From Segetibacter aerophilus (GTDB lineage Bacteria; Bacteroidota; Bacteroidia; Chitinophagales; Chitinophagaceae), in assembly GCF_007991655.1 (NCBI RefSeq), contig NZ_BJYT01000001.1:434001-498000 (forward strand): DNA of 64,000 nt. The letters are read 5' to 3'. Under the pieces are notes generated by a model that had not been told where the DNA came from, did not search any database, and was given only the letters and a program-made list of their open reading frames with translations. The translations under genes were made by a program, and so were the position numbers. Positions 43,226 to 52,186 of the stretch are shown piece after piece. How positions within the stretch are numbered: the stretch's first letter is position 1; every line of letters begins with the position of its first letter.

Positions 43226-44071
43226 ATGCTAACGCCCGCTCAAATTAGTCAATATCATCACGACGGCTATCTTGTTCTAAAAAATTTTTGCAGCAAAGAG
43301 GAAATTGACAAACTGTATGCAGTTGCACTCGAAGATGGCGCTATGAAGAAAAACGCTTTAGATCTCAATGACCAGGCAGGCAAAAAAACAAAGTTATCTC
43401 TTTGGTTTACTCCAGGAAATGATGTGTTTGGTTATCTCACCCGAAGCAATAAAGTAATACAATCAATTGCACCATTGCTAGACAGTGATGCACCTGTTTG
43501 CCACTTTCATTCTAAGTTGATGCAAAAGGAACCTAGAGTTGGCGGCGCGTGGGAATGGCACCAGGACTATGGCTATTGGTATAAGAACCAATTCATGTTT
43601 CCTGACCAGCTAATAAGTATTATGGTTGCATTAACAGAGGCTAATAAAGAAAACGGATGCTTGCAGGTAATCAGGGGTTCTCATAAACTAGGCAGGGTCA
43701 ACCATGGTTTTGCAGGTGAGCAAGTTGGCGCTGACGCCGTGATGGTGGAGAATGCATTGCAAACAATGGAACTGGTTTATGTAGAGCTAGAGCCGGGTGA
43801 TGCCCTTATATTTCATAGTAATATTCTGCATCGCTCAGAAGCAAATTTGTCTGACCGTCCGCGTTGGTCGGTTATATCGTGCTATTGCTCGCAATCTAAC
43901 ATTGCCTACAACGAAACATCTACATCGTGGAAAGTGCCGGTAGATATAGTGCCTGACGAAGCGATTTTAACATGGGAAGCAGAGTCACTGTCTAATGCAG
44001 ATTTTCTTAAAAAAGAAGATGATCCGGCTTTGAAAGAAACTGGCTGGGAAAAGGAAGTTGCGGTAAAATAG
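43226..44071 (+). CDS. Phytanoyl-CoA dioxygenase-family oxygenase (1)
   Basis: A 281-residue Fe(II)/2-oxoglutarate-type oxygenase. The start MLTPAQISQYHHDGYLVLKN is the usual PhyH opening. The iron-binding H-x-D is in WEWHQDYGYWYK, the distal H in LIFHSNILHRSEAN, and R in DRPRWSVISCY binds 2-oxoglutarate. The substrate is unknown; proteins of this group hydroxylate small molecules. It is followed after 38 bases by the DUF1080 gene, and a second PhyH gene lies at 44960, so a role in the same sugar-related pathway is likely. Confidence 0.87.
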   Translation: MLTPAQISQYHHDGYLVLKNFCSKEEIDKLYAVALEDGAMKKNALDLNDQAGKKTKLSLWFTPGNDVFGYLTRSNKVIQSIAPLLDSDAPVCHFHSKLMQKEPRVGGAWEWHQDYGYWYKNQFMFPDQLISIMVALTEANKENGCLQVIRGSHKLGRVNHGFAGEQVGADAVMVENALQTMELVYVELEPGDALIFHSNILHRSEANLSDRPRWSVISCYCSQSNIAYNETSTSWKVPVDIVPDEAILTWEAESLSNADFLKKEDDPALKETGWEKEVAVK

Positions 44072-44109
44072 TTAAGGCTCTACAGTTTATATTAAATAAA
44101 AAAACAATA

Positions 44110-44709
44110 ATGAAAAAAACAGTACTTCTCTTTTGCATTGCAGTTTCAGTTGCATGCACGCTAACAGCCCAAAAGACAACTAAAATTTTTAATGGCAAGG
44201 ATTTAACAGGCTGGACAATTCATGGAACCGAGAAATGGTATGTTGAAGATGGTGAGCTGATTTGTGAAAGCGGACCTGATAAAGAGTACGGTTATTTGTC
44301 GACCAATAAGAATTACAAAAATTTCGTTCTCGAAGTGAAGTTTAAGCAGGAGGCTAATGGCAACAGTGGGGTATTTATCAGGTCGGGCATCCAGGGTACA
44401 AAGATTAGTGGCTGGCAGGTTGAAGTCGCTCCTGCAAATCAACACACCGGTGGTATTTATGAATCTTACGGAAGAAATTGGTTAATACAGCCAAAGCCTG
44501 AAGATGAGAAGTATTTAAAACAAGGCAGCTGGAACAAAATGAAAATCAGGGCAGTTGGTGATGAAGTAACTACGTGGCTCAACGGCCACCAGATGGTTTA
44601 TCTTAAAGACGAAAAAATCGGAAAGGGTGAGGGGTTTATTGCGCTACAAATTCATAGCGGTGGCGGTATAAAAGTACGGTGGAAGGACTTGAAGATAAAG
44701 GAGATGTAG
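44110..44709 (+). CDS. DUF1080 protein (3-keto-glycoside hydrolase type)
   Basis: A 199-residue secreted protein with a signal peptide (ending CTLTAQ). The DUF1080 domain, a concanavalin-like beta sandwich, is complete: IFNGKDLTGWTIHGTEKWYV, EDGELICESGPDKEYGYLST, NFVLEVKFKQEANGNSGVFI, GWQVEVAP and WLIQPKPEDE. In Bacteroidota, DUF1080 enzymes cleave glycosides whose sugar was first oxidised at carbon 3 by Gfo/Idh/MocA enzymes. Such oxidoreductases occur on both sides of this gene. It sits between two PhyH genes and has repeat copy I downstream. Confidence 0.88.
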   Translation: MKKTVLLFCIAVSVACTLTAQKTTKIFNGKDLTGWTIHGTEKWYVEDGELICESGPDKEYGYLSTNKNYKNFVLEVKFKQEANGNSGVFIRSGIQGTKISGWQVEVAPANQHTGGIYESYGRNWLIQPKPEDEKYLKQGSWNKMKIRAVGDEVTTWLNGHQMVYLKDEKIGKGEGFIALQIHSGGGIKVRWKDLKIKEM

Positions 44710-44792
44710 GTAGAGCGTTTTTAGTTTCCAGCTTTGTGTTTTGAGTTGTTCGTTACAACTCTTGTATTGAAAGCTCAAACTTAATTGAGGAT

Positions 44793-44850
44793 ATTTTTGG
44801 AACCAACATTAGTAATGCTAATCATCAGTGTTGTGTCACTCACTTGTACT
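44793..44850 (-). repeat. Dispersed intergenic repeat, copy I (GTG-A-CAC form)
   Basis: On the minus strand it reads GTACAAGTGAGTGACACAAC, then ACTGATGATT, GCATTACTAATG and TTGGTTCCAAAAAT. Left part and palindrome match copy A exactly. Confidence 0.72.
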
Positions 44851-44959
44851 TTCAATCTTTTTTGATCGGAAATCGCCGATGTGGCAATTTCTCTGGTTCA
44901 TTTTTTAGCTCCCTTTTTATTGTAACAAAATGTGTTAGTCAATTAAAATATCATAGACA

Positions 44960-45841
44960 ATGCAGGTAAGAGATTTAAGTGAAGTTCATGAGCAGGTCGC
45001 GAACCTGTTTCCGTGGCCCGAAAAGGCAGCGGACTGGGATCAGTACAGGCTGTCGAAAGACCAAATCGAATTTTTTAATGAGAACGGCTACCTGCCGGGG
45101 ATAAAATTGCTGAATGACGAGCAGCTTGAAATATTAAGAAGCGAATTGTTTCAGTTGGTAGATCCTGCGCTTCATGACAACTCTTTGTTCTACGAGTATA
45201 ACAGCAACGAGTCCACTGATCCACAAACAATTTTGTTTCATGCTTTGGGCGAGTGGCGTATTACAGAAGGACTGCACGACGTGCTCTGGAATCCAGCCTT
45301 TGTAATGGCTGCAAGTCAGTTGTTAGGAGATAAGCCCGTAAGGTTTTGGCACGACCAAATTTTTTATAAGCCTGCAAAAAAGGGTGGGGTTGTTGCGTGG
45401 CACCAGGACTACTCGTACTGGACTCGCACCAAGCCAGTTGCACACATCACCTGCTGGTGTTCGCTCGACGACGCGACGGAAGAAAACGGATGTTTACAAT
45501 ACATCCCCGGAAGCCAGCGGTGGGGTCTGTTGCCAAAGACTCATTTGGCTGGCGATCTTCATGGTATCCGTGAGTTTTTAACGGAAGAGCAGCAGCAGCA
45601 GTTTGACAAAGCAAAGGCAGTTCCTGTAAAGGCTGGCGAGGCAATTTTTCATCATTCACTTACCATGCATTGCTCTGGTGAAAACAGGAGCACAAGACCC
45701 AGGAGAGCATTTGTAATAAATGCTTTTGCAGACGGAGTTATTTCAGACTCTGATGAACCACTATTGCAGGGTGTACCAGTTGTGCCCAAAGGAAATAGGA
45801 TGGAGGGGCAATTTTTCCCGCTGTTGTTTAAAGGCATCTAA
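44960..45841 (+). CDS. Phytanoyl-CoA dioxygenase-family oxygenase (2)
   Basis: A 293-residue protein of the same superfamily as that at 43226 but clearly different. The N-terminus (VANLFPWPEKAADWDQYRLS) precedes the barrel, the H-x-D iron pair is in VAWHQDYSYWTRTKP, the distal H in IFHHSLTMHCSGEN, and R in RPRRAFVINAF. The cofactor set is complete, so it should be active. It is 34 bases before a cytosolic Gfo/Idh/MocA gene and probably shares its transcript. Confidence 0.87.
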   Translation: MQVRDLSEVHEQVANLFPWPEKAADWDQYRLSKDQIEFFNENGYLPGIKLLNDEQLEILRSELFQLVDPALHDNSLFYEYNSNESTDPQTILFHALGEWRITEGLHDVLWNPAFVMAASQLLGDKPVRFWHDQIFYKPAKKGGVVAWHQDYSYWTRTKPVAHITCWCSLDDATEENGCLQYIPGSQRWGLLPKTHLAGDLHGIREFLTEEQQQQFDKAKAVPVKAGEAIFHHSLTMHCSGENRSTRPRRAFVINAFADGVISDSDEPLLQGVPVVPKGNRMEGQFFPLLFKGI

Positions 45842-45875
45842 TGCCTGCAACTCTAACAACTAAGAAACTTAACCA

Positions 45876-46868
45876 ATGAAGAAAGTTAGATGGGGAATAT
45901 TAAGCACGGCAAAGATTGGTCGCGAAAAAGTTATTCCCGGAATGCAGGCTAGCGCCTTTTGTGATATTGCTGCAATTGCATCAAGAAACATCGAAGATGC
46001 GCAGGCAGTTGCAAATAAATTGGGTATATCAAAAGCTTATGGCTCTTATGAAGCATTACTAGACGATCAGGATATAGATGCGGTCTACATTCCTCTGCCT
46101 AACCAACTTCATGTGCCATGGGCGCTAAAAGCTTTGGAAGCAAATAAGCATGTTTTATGCGAAAAGCCGATTGGTTTAACTGCTGCAGAGGCGCAACAAT
46201 TATTAAAAGCAGTAGGGCAGAAACTTCACCTCAAGGTGATGGAGGCTTTTATGTATCGCTTTCACCCCCAGTGGCAGTATGCGAAGGAGATGGTGATGGA
46301 GGGGAAGATCGGTGACCTCAAAACAATTCAATCTTTTTTTTCATATTACAACGACGATCCTAATAACATCCGCAATCAGAAGGAAGCAGGCGGAGGCGGG
46401 CTGATGGATATCGGTTGTTATTGTATCTCTCTTTCACGATTTATTTTTGACAAGGAGCCTGCGCGGGTAATGGGTAAAGTAGAATATGACAAGAACTTCG
46501 GTGTGGACCAAATGGCGTCGGGCGTGTTAGACTTTGGTTTCGGCACTTCCACCTTTACCTGTTCTACACAGTTAACACCTTTTCAGCGCGTCAATATTTT
46601 AGGTACAACAGTCGGTATTGAAATAGAGATTCCTTTCAATGCTCCAACTGATGCACCCACGAAAGTTTGGGTTCATTCTAAGCAGGGAAAAAAAGAAATC
46701 ATTTTTGATATTGCCAATCAATATACCCTGCAGGGTGATTTGTTTTCGCAAGCTATTCTTAATGATACCCCTGTTCCTACACCCCTTGAAGATGCAGTCA
46801 ATAATATGAAAGCTATTGAAGCGATATTTGAAAGTTCAGACAAAGGACGATGGATTGAACTAGGGTAG
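45876..46868 (+). CDS. Cytosolic Gfo/Idh/MocA-family oxidoreductase
   Basis: A 330-residue protein starting KKVRWGILSTAKIGREKVIP, the dimeric dihydrodiol/glucose-fructose oxidoreductase-type opening, without a signal peptide. It has an NAD-binding fold, the E-K-P loop HVLCEKPIGLTAAEAQQLLK, and the C-terminal part ends with GGGGLMDIGCYCISLSRFIF. The usual length of this group is 330-350. It is the only one of the four Gfo-type proteins here that lacks a Tat signal, so it probably acts on imported product. It is followed by repeat copy J. Confidence 0.9.
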   Translation: MKKVRWGILSTAKIGREKVIPGMQASAFCDIAAIASRNIEDAQAVANKLGISKAYGSYEALLDDQDIDAVYIPLPNQLHVPWALKALEANKHVLCEKPIGLTAAEAQQLLKAVGQKLHLKVMEAFMYRFHPQWQYAKEMVMEGKIGDLKTIQSFFSYYNDDPNNIRNQKEAGGGGLMDIGCYCISLSRFIFDKEPARVMGKVEYDKNFGVDQMASGVLDFGFGTSTFTCSTQLTPFQRVNILGTTVGIEIEIPFNAPTDAPTKVWVHSKQGKKEIIFDIANQYTLQGDLFSQAILNDTPVPTPLEDAVNNMKAIEAIFESSDKGRWIELG

Positions 46869-46912
46869 GTTTGATCCTTTTTCCGGCCTTTTTTCCATAA
46901 AGAGAAAATGTT

Positions 46913-46965
46913 GAAGAGTGCGACGCAACAAAAGGCGCATTGATAGACATGGCCGGGTTACAAAT
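46913..46965 (+). repeat. Dispersed intergenic repeat, copy J (GCG-A-CGC form)
   Basis: It reads GAAGAGTGCGACGCAAC, then AAAAGGCGCATTGATAGAC and ATGGCCGGGTTACAAA. The left GTACAAG part is partly lost, the palindrome and the right part are intact. Confidence 0.7.
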
Positions 46966-47117
46966 TGTCTTACGCGTTTGCCATAAACCCTCTTGTAGTT
47001 TGCATCTTTTTGTATGTCTTTTTTTATGTTAGCTAACTGAAATAAGCAAAGTACATTCGCTTTTTTTAGGTAACGGTTGCTGTACCACAAAGAGTTGTTT
47101 TACTAATTTTACTATTG

Positions 47118-47723
47118 ATGAAGAGGAAAGGTTTTATTCTTTTATGGATGTTTTTTGCTTTTTCGAAAGTTTCGTTTGCCCAAAACAAGGCGGTTGTTTT
47201 AGAAAACGTATGGAACAATGATTTGAATAATTACAACCCCAAAGAGTATATCGATAAGTTGTACGAGGTGCTAAAGGCAAAACTGCAGGTGAAAGATTTT
47301 ATAGCAGATGTGCGCACACTAACATCCACAAAGAAAGATCGGAACTGGGATAAAAATGTGATAGAACAACTTAAAGCAAAAAAGGCGGCGGGCGAAAATG
47401 CTTACTTCATTGCCATCGCTAGCGAGCTAAGGCTTCCGGCTTTTAACCTGGGAAAATTTCTTTTTAAGAAACCTCCCCGAAGTTCTAAACTAACTTTTAC
47501 GCTGCACGTGTTCGACACAACCGGTACCGAGATAATTGGAGACACTATTGTTAACAGGGGCTGCCTCGTGAGAACATTTGATGAGGAAAAAGGCAGCAAA
47601 TTCTTTTATACGGATTACGATAATTTTATGTCAGACATGCAGTGCCACCTCGATGTGCTGCGGAAGTCGATACAAGACAAACCTCTCGCTAAAAAGCAAA
47701 AGCGATACTTGGAAACTAAATAG
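47118..47723 (+). CDS. Secreted protein of unknown function
   Basis: A 201-residue protein with a signal peptide (MKRKGFILLWMFFAFSKVSF, cleavage after FAQ). The mature part is mixed alpha/beta (YNPKEYIDKLYEVLKAKLQV, SKLTFTLHVFDTTGTEIIGD) with a basic C-terminus rich in Lys. I do not recognise it; it resembles no family I can name. The start is set at ATG 47118 because the frame begins with TTG just before it. It is convergent with the beta-lactamase-like gene. Confidence 0.65.
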   Translation: MKRKGFILLWMFFAFSKVSFAQNKAVVLENVWNNDLNNYNPKEYIDKLYEVLKAKLQVKDFIADVRTLTSTKKDRNWDKNVIEQLKAKKAAGENAYFIAIASELRLPAFNLGKFLFKKPPRSSKLTFTLHVFDTTGTEIIGDTIVNRGCLVRTFDEEKGSKFFYTDYDNFMSDMQCHLDVLRKSIQDKPLAKKQKRYLETK

Positions 47724-47754
47724 TCTACTTAGAACATCCTGCACACGTCTCCTT

Positions 47755-49125
47755 CTACTTTGGATCTTTACATGCACTAATTACTGCGGGAAGAAAAGTA
47801 TTCGGATCGAGTTCATTTCCCTTTTCGAGTGCCAGGCGAACCACTACCAATTTCTCTGAAGGTATTACCCAAACGTACTGGCCTTCGTAGCCCTGGCACC
47901 GAAAACAATCATCAGGGACAAGGGGATATTTTTTCGGGGCATGAATAGTCGCTTTGTTCAACCACCATTGGGCTCCGTAACTTCCTTCCTTTTTGGTGGT
48001 TTTTGCGGTAGTTGGAGTAGTCGTAAAGTTTACCCAGCCCACGGGTAAAATTCTTTCGCCATTCCAAACTCCGTCCTGTAAATAGAGCAGACCAAATTTT
48101 GCCCAGTCTAAAGCAGTGGCAAAACAATAAGAGGATGCGGCAAACGTGCCTCCTGCATCGACTTCTAAAACCGTATCATTCATTCCAATTTTATGAAACA
48201 ATTGTTCATAGGGGAAACGGTAGTAGTTTGCTTCACCAACCACCTGCCGGATGATATAAGAGAGAATATTCGTCGAGCCGCTTGAATAGTAGAATTTGGA
48301 ACCGGGAGGGTGTTGTAGTTTTTTGTGCAGCGCAAACCTGCCCATTTCTTTTTCACGGTACAACATGTTTGTTGCATCGCTAGGAGCAGCATAGTATTCC
48401 CACCAATTTAAACCGCTACTCATTTGCAGCAGGTTGGCGATGGTAATGTTTCGTCTTTCATCGTTTTTCCATTCTTTAATAGGAGCCGGCGCGTCGATTT
48501 GAAGTTTGTTTTGTTTAACTAGAATTCCTATTAAAGCACTTGTGATACTTTTAGCCATTGACCATCCGGCTAGTTTTGACTGTCGTGAAAATCCATTTGC
48601 ATATCTCTCTGCGATTATTTCTCCTTCATACAGTACCACAACGGCTCGCGTTCCTCTTTCGCCTTCGGCATCGTCGAAAGCTTCATCCAATGCTGCGTTT
48701 AATTGTTTAGTGTTGATGCCAGCGTTAACAGTTGTTTTTGACGAAATTCCATTTGCCCAGTTTTCAGAACTACTATTTATTACAGGTCTTGGTTCGATTG
48801 TACTCGCCTGTTCAATCAGCTCTTGTTCGTTAACTCCAATCATTAAAGTCGCACCAAGTCCCTCTCTATAAATGGCTTTCCTTTTTGCCATTCCCCTGAC
48901 TGTACCTGTTACAGATTTCTCTTGCTTGTCTATCGTATACCTTCCCAGGTTTAGAGGAAAAGCGCCTAATTCTTTTTGAATGATATCATTAGGAAGTCTT
49001 CCGCAAAGGAAAATATTCGAGCAAATTGTTTTAGCTCCATAGCCACTTATGATAGGAAACACTTTTGTTATCACGAAAAATCCAATTAGAAAAAGCAAGA
49101 ACAAAAGCACGATATAGAGCAGCAT
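47755..49125 (-). CDS. Serine beta-lactamase-like hydrolase (class C/DD-peptidase fold)
   Basis: A 456-residue protein anchored by an N-terminal membrane helix (LLYIVLLFLLFLIGFFVITK). The catalytic S-x-x-K is in AGWSMAKSITSALIG; the second motif Y-x-S/N is in FYYSSGSTNILSYI; the third, near KEGSYGAQWWLN, has G-A-Q in place of K-T-G. Such proteins include esterases, D-aminopeptidases and penicillin-binding-like enzymes; no beta-lactamase activity should be assumed. The catalytic domain faces the periplasm. The gene is single. Confidence 0.87.
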   Translation of the reverse strand: MLLYIVLLFLLFLIGFFVITKVFPIISGYGAKTICSNIFLCGRLPNDIIQKELGAFPLNLGRYTIDKQEKSVTGTVRGMAKRKAIYREGLGATLMIGVNEQELIEQASTIEPRPVINSSSENWANGISSKTTVNAGINTKQLNAALDEAFDDAEGERGTRAVVVLYEGEIIAERYANGFSRQSKLAGWSMAKSITSALIGILVKQNKLQIDAPAPIKEWKNDERRNITIANLLQMSSGLNWWEYYAAPSDATNMLYREKEMGRFALHKKLQHPPGSKFYYSSGSTNILSYIIRQVVGEANYYRFPYEQLFHKIGMNDTVLEVDAGGTFAASSYCFATALDWAKFGLLYLQDGVWNGERILPVGWVNFTTTPTTAKTTKKEGSYGAQWWLNKATIHAPKKYPLVPDDCFRCQGYEGQYVWVIPSEKLVVVRLALEKGNELDPNTFLPAVISACKDPK

Positions 49126-49193
49126 GAAGTGTAGATGTGTGGATGAAAGTTACTGTCTTTCACGCTTAACTGAAACGATGCATCAGCCTTAAT

Positions 49194-50027
49194 TTAAGAA
49201 AAGGCAAATGCAAGTTGAGAGGTTACTGAGGTGTGCTCAAACTTTAATTTGCCGCTGGTCGCGTTGTGAATATGATAGACTGGAGTTTCTTCGAAGCGCG
49301 AGGCTACAACAATTTTCACACCTTTAGCGTGCTCGTCAAATAACCTTTGTACAAGCAGAGGACAATTGTTATTTTTTGAAAGGTGAGAAAGGATGAGGTG
49401 AGTCATGAAAGCAGGCCGGTGTTGCGTAAAGAGTTCGACTGCTTGCCTGTTACTTAAATGACCGTGACCCCCGCTTATTCGCTTCTTAAGGAAGTAGGGA
49501 TAGCCTCCGGACTCGAGCATCAATTCGTCGAAATTGGATTCGAGAAAAGCTGCATGACAATTTTTAAAGTGCCTGATTAGATTTTTACAGGGAGTGCCAA
49601 TGTCTGTGAAAACGCCCACTTTTACTTTGTTGTATTCAATCACAAAGCTGTACGGGTCACATGCATCGTGACATTTTGAAAAGGCTGTAATGGCAAGGTC
49701 GCCAATGTAGACAGGTTGCTCGGGTGAGAAAGATTTTACCAAATGCTGTTCGAGGGAGAAGTTGCATTGTAGGAGTGTAGGCTCTGTTATGTAAACAGGA
49801 AATTGGTATTTCTTTACGAGCGAACATAATCCCTTAATGTGATCGGTGTGTTCGTGAGATACAAAAACCGCTTTTATCTTTTGAATATTCAAATCCAGCC
49901 GCTTCATTCTTTTTTCAATTTCCCTGCAAGAAATGCCCGCGTCTACTAAGACGGCTTCGTTTTGATTGCCGACATAGTAGCAATTGCCATTGCTGCCTGA
50001 GTTGAGGGAAGTGATGAATAAAGACAT
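49194..50027 (-). CDS. YycJ/WalJ-type metallo-beta-lactamase-fold hydrolase
   Basis: A 277-residue cytosolic protein with the H-x-H-x-D-H zinc motif at residues 58-63 (SHEHTDHIKGLCSLV) and the opening SLNSGSNGNCYYVG, which is the YycJ signature. Further ligands are in SKCHDACDPYSFVIEY and LSHLSKNNNCPLLV. In Firmicutes, YycJ (WalJ) is a DNA-exonuclease-like protein that acts in replication or repair; in Bacteroidota it is a general conserved protein. It is divergent from the threonine dehydrogenase-type gene. Confidence 0.88.
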   Translation of the reverse strand: MSLFITSLNSGSNGNCYYVGNQNEAVLVDAGISCREIEKRMKRLDLNIQKIKAVFVSHEHTDHIKGLCSLVKKYQFPVYITEPTLLQCNFSLEQHLVKSFSPEQPVYIGDLAITAFSKCHDACDPYSFVIEYNKVKVGVFTDIGTPCKNLIRHFKNCHAAFLESNFDELMLESGGYPYFLKKRISGGHGHLSNRQAVELFTQHRPAFMTHLILSHLSKNNNCPLLVQRLFDEHAKGVKIVVASRFEETPVYHIHNATSGKLKFEHTSVTSQLAFAFS

Positions 50028-50401
50028 AACAAAGCAAAGAAAGCAGGTTTTCGTGAATTAGTCAGCAAGTGAAGCCGCTTTTATGACGGGTGTTAAAAAG
50101 TAATTTTTAATTCTTGCCAACTGGGTGTTATCAACAAGGAAAAAGGGCAAGCTTACGTATTCTTGATATGGATTCGTGGCTTTGAATGACTGAGAAATTT
50201 ACAGGCATACGTGGAATAACTTCTTATCAACTGCTTAGCATGACAACTGCATTTTTGTTGCTTCAATTTTTTAATCAACCTTTGAAATGGAAACTGAAGT
50301 TGCAGGTGAACAGCCGTAAAAGTGTGCGACGCAACACTGTTGAGAAACGCATTTATGCCGGAAACAGAAAAATGATAGAAAAACATCAATAGCTAGAATA
50401 T
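50028..50401. other. Divergent intergenic region with a dispersed repeat
   Basis: It holds repeat copy K at 50315-50375. A frame at 50186-50392 exists but runs through the repeat and has no family match, so it is not called. No RNA gene is seen. Confidence 0.5.
50315..50375 (+). repeat. Dispersed intergenic repeat, copy K (GCG-A-CGC form)
   Basis: It reads CGTAAAAGTGTGCGACGCAAC-like sequence, then ACTGTTGAGAAAC, GCATTTATGCCGG and AAACAGAAA. Its right part is almost the same as that of copy A although its palindrome is of the other form, which ties the two forms into one family. Confidence 0.75.
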
Positions 50402-51352
50402 ATGCCGAACAGAGACGAAAAAATTTTGGTAGTAGGTGCATGCGGACAAATAGGAGTAGAGTTGACATTGCAACTTAGAAAGATACATGGCGAGGGAGTG
50501 GTGATAGCGAGTGATTTAAGGGAAGAGCATCCATTATTGAAAGGGACCGGTCCGTACGTTTCTTTGGACATAATGAATAAGGAGACTTTTCACGTGCTTG
50601 TTCTAAGATACAATATCACGCAGGTGTATTTGCTTGCAGCCATCCTGAGTGCCACGGGTGAAAAGAATCCAACGCTTGCATGGCATATTAATATGCAAAG
50701 TCTGCTCAATGTATTAGAGGTGGCGAAAGAAGAAAACCTTGCAAAAATTTACTGGCCCAGTAGTATTGCTGTTTTTGGCCCTAATTCACCAAAAGACAAT
50801 ACTCCACAACATACCATTATTGAACCTTCAACCGTATATGGTATTAGCAAATACGCCGGAGAGCGGTGGTGCGAATATTATTTCAACCGCTACAAAATTG
50901 ACGTACGGGGCTTAAGATATCCCGGGTTAATAAGTTACAAATCGCAACCCGGGGGAGGTACCACCGATTACGCTATTGAAATTTTTCATGACGCTTTAAG
51001 CAGCGGCCAATACACCTCTTTCTTAAAGGAAGATACCTACCTGCCCATGATGTACATGCCCGATGCCATCCGTGCAACCATTGAGTTAATGGAAGCGGAT
51101 GCTTCTAAAATAACCATTCGCTCTTCATACAACATTGGCGCAATGAGTTTTTCACCGGGGGAAATTGCTGCTGAAATAAAAAAGCATGTCCCTGAATTCA
51201 GTATTAATTATAAGCCAGACAGTCGCCAAAATATTGCAGATAGCTGGCCAAAAAATATTGATGACAGTGATGCAAAAAATGATTGGGGCTGGAAGCCTGA
51301 ATTTGGGATAGAAAGGATGACAGAAGATATGTTGAGAAACTTGCAGAAATAA
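50402..51352 (+). CDS. SDR-type L-threonine 3-dehydrogenase
   Basis: A 316-residue NAD-dependent enzyme of the extended short-chain (UDP-galactose-epimerase-like) family. The NAD motif is VVGACGQIG, the catalytic Y-x-x-x-K lies in TVYGISKYAGERW, and the segment GLRYPGLISYKSQPGGGTTD, with the D-Y-A-I-E-I-F-H that follows, is the hallmark of SDR-type threonine dehydrogenases. It oxidises L-threonine to 2-amino-3-ketobutyrate, which a ligase or decarboxylation then processes. No kbl gene is adjacent. It is divergent from the MBL gene and has a terminator after it. Confidence 0.88.
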   Translation: MPNRDEKILVVGACGQIGVELTLQLRKIHGEGVVIASDLREEHPLLKGTGPYVSLDIMNKETFHVLVLRYNITQVYLLAAILSATGEKNPTLAWHINMQSLLNVLEVAKEENLAKIYWPSSIAVFGPNSPKDNTPQHTIIEPSTVYGISKYAGERWCEYYFNRYKIDVRGLRYPGLISYKSQPGGGTTDYAIEIFHDALSSGQYTSFLKEDTYLPMMYMPDAIRATIELMEADASKITIRSSYNIGAMSFSPGEIAAEIKKHVPEFSINYKPDSRQNIADSWPKNIDDSDAKNDWGWKPEFGIERMTEDMLRNLQK

Positions 51353-51355
51353 ATA

Positions 51356-51393
51356 TAAAAGAGCATCGTAACAGATGCTCTTCTATATTTTAT
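51356..51393. terminator. Bidirectional terminator
   Basis: AGAGCATC (51360-51367) pairs with GATGCTCT (51374-51381), with A-rich and T-rich flanks. It lies between the convergent dehydrogenase and barrel genes. Confidence 0.8.
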
Positions 51394-51414
51394 TAAACCT
51401 ATTTACGAAATTGC

Positions 51415-52143
51415 TTAGAACCTGATACCAAGGTTAATTCCTAAGCCTCTTACTCCGGCCATCGATCCGGAAGTAGTAATGGTAGCGCCGGTGCTGGTTA
51501 CTGTAGATTTGATAGAAGTAAATGCCACGTCTATACTTTCAAGTTCCTCACGTAGAGAGCGCTGTTCTGATTCACTTAGTGCTGTTTGAGCTATGAAGTT
51601 ACCGTTAGCACTTCCAATACTTCCGCCTACAATCCACCAGTCTAGGTATAAACGTTTATGTAAAGTGAAGCTGCTTCCTAACATTAGTCCCCCCGTTGTT
51701 GCATTAAGTGAACCGGTAAATACAAGGTCTCTTTTTGCATTGGTTGAAGTAGTATAAGTGATCGGTCCCTGTAGATTATAACGGCCAAATCTTCCGTAAG
51801 GTGCAAGATAAAATCCATGAAATGCGCCTCTTTTGCCCACGTAATACCTTACCTCAGGAGTGAAAATAGAAGTGCCGAGTTTAAAGTCTCCTATCTTAAT
51901 GTCAGGATCATCGATCTGGTTTTCGATAAAAGATTTAAAGGCAATATTCGAGGTTGGGATCTTACTATAGCCCAAAGCAACCGTAAACCTTTTTCCAATC
52001 TGCCTTTCGTATTGAAGACCGAAGCCTTTGCCGACGAACGAGGACAGATTTACCTTAACCATGTTCTTCCCTTCCAACATCTGTGACTGCGCCGGCAGGT
52101 AAATTACAAACGCCAGAAGTGATAGTATAGACCTTACATTCAT
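51415..52143 (-). CDS. Outer-membrane beta-barrel protein (DUF3575-like)
   Basis: A 242-residue protein with a signal peptide (ending YLPAQSQ) and a series of amphipathic strands: MVKVNLSSFVGKGFGLQYER, RFTVALGYSKIP, FTPEVRYYVGKRGAFHGFYL, APYGRFGRYNLQ, RLYLDWWIVGGSIG, ending GVRGLGINLGIRF with the terminal Phe of barrels. The IFTPEVRYYVGK/AFHGFYLAPYGR pair is seen in the DUF3575 family of small Bacteroidota barrels. The role is unknown. It is upstream of a convergent terminator and downstream of the Rrf2 gene by 43 bases, so the two may share a transcript. Confidence 0.82.
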   Translation of the reverse strand: MNVRSILSLLAFVIYLPAQSQMLEGKNMVKVNLSSFVGKGFGLQYERQIGKRFTVALGYSKIPTSNIAFKSFIENQIDDPDIKIGDFKLGTSIFTPEVRYYVGKRGAFHGFYLAPYGRFGRYNLQGPITYTTSTNAKRDLVFTGSLNATTGGLMLGSSFTLHKRLYLDWWIVGGSIGSANGNFIAQTALSESEQRSLREELESIDVAFTSIKSTVTSTGATITTSGSMAGVRGLGINLGIRF

Positions 52144-52186
52144 GTTATTGTTTTTTATAGACTAGCAACTTTAACGCCAATAGGCC

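Noticed and set aside
50186-50392. Open frame of 68 residues in the gap before the threonine dehydrogenase gene
   Set aside because: Most of its second half is repeat copy K and the composition is not protein-like; no family or flanking signals support it.
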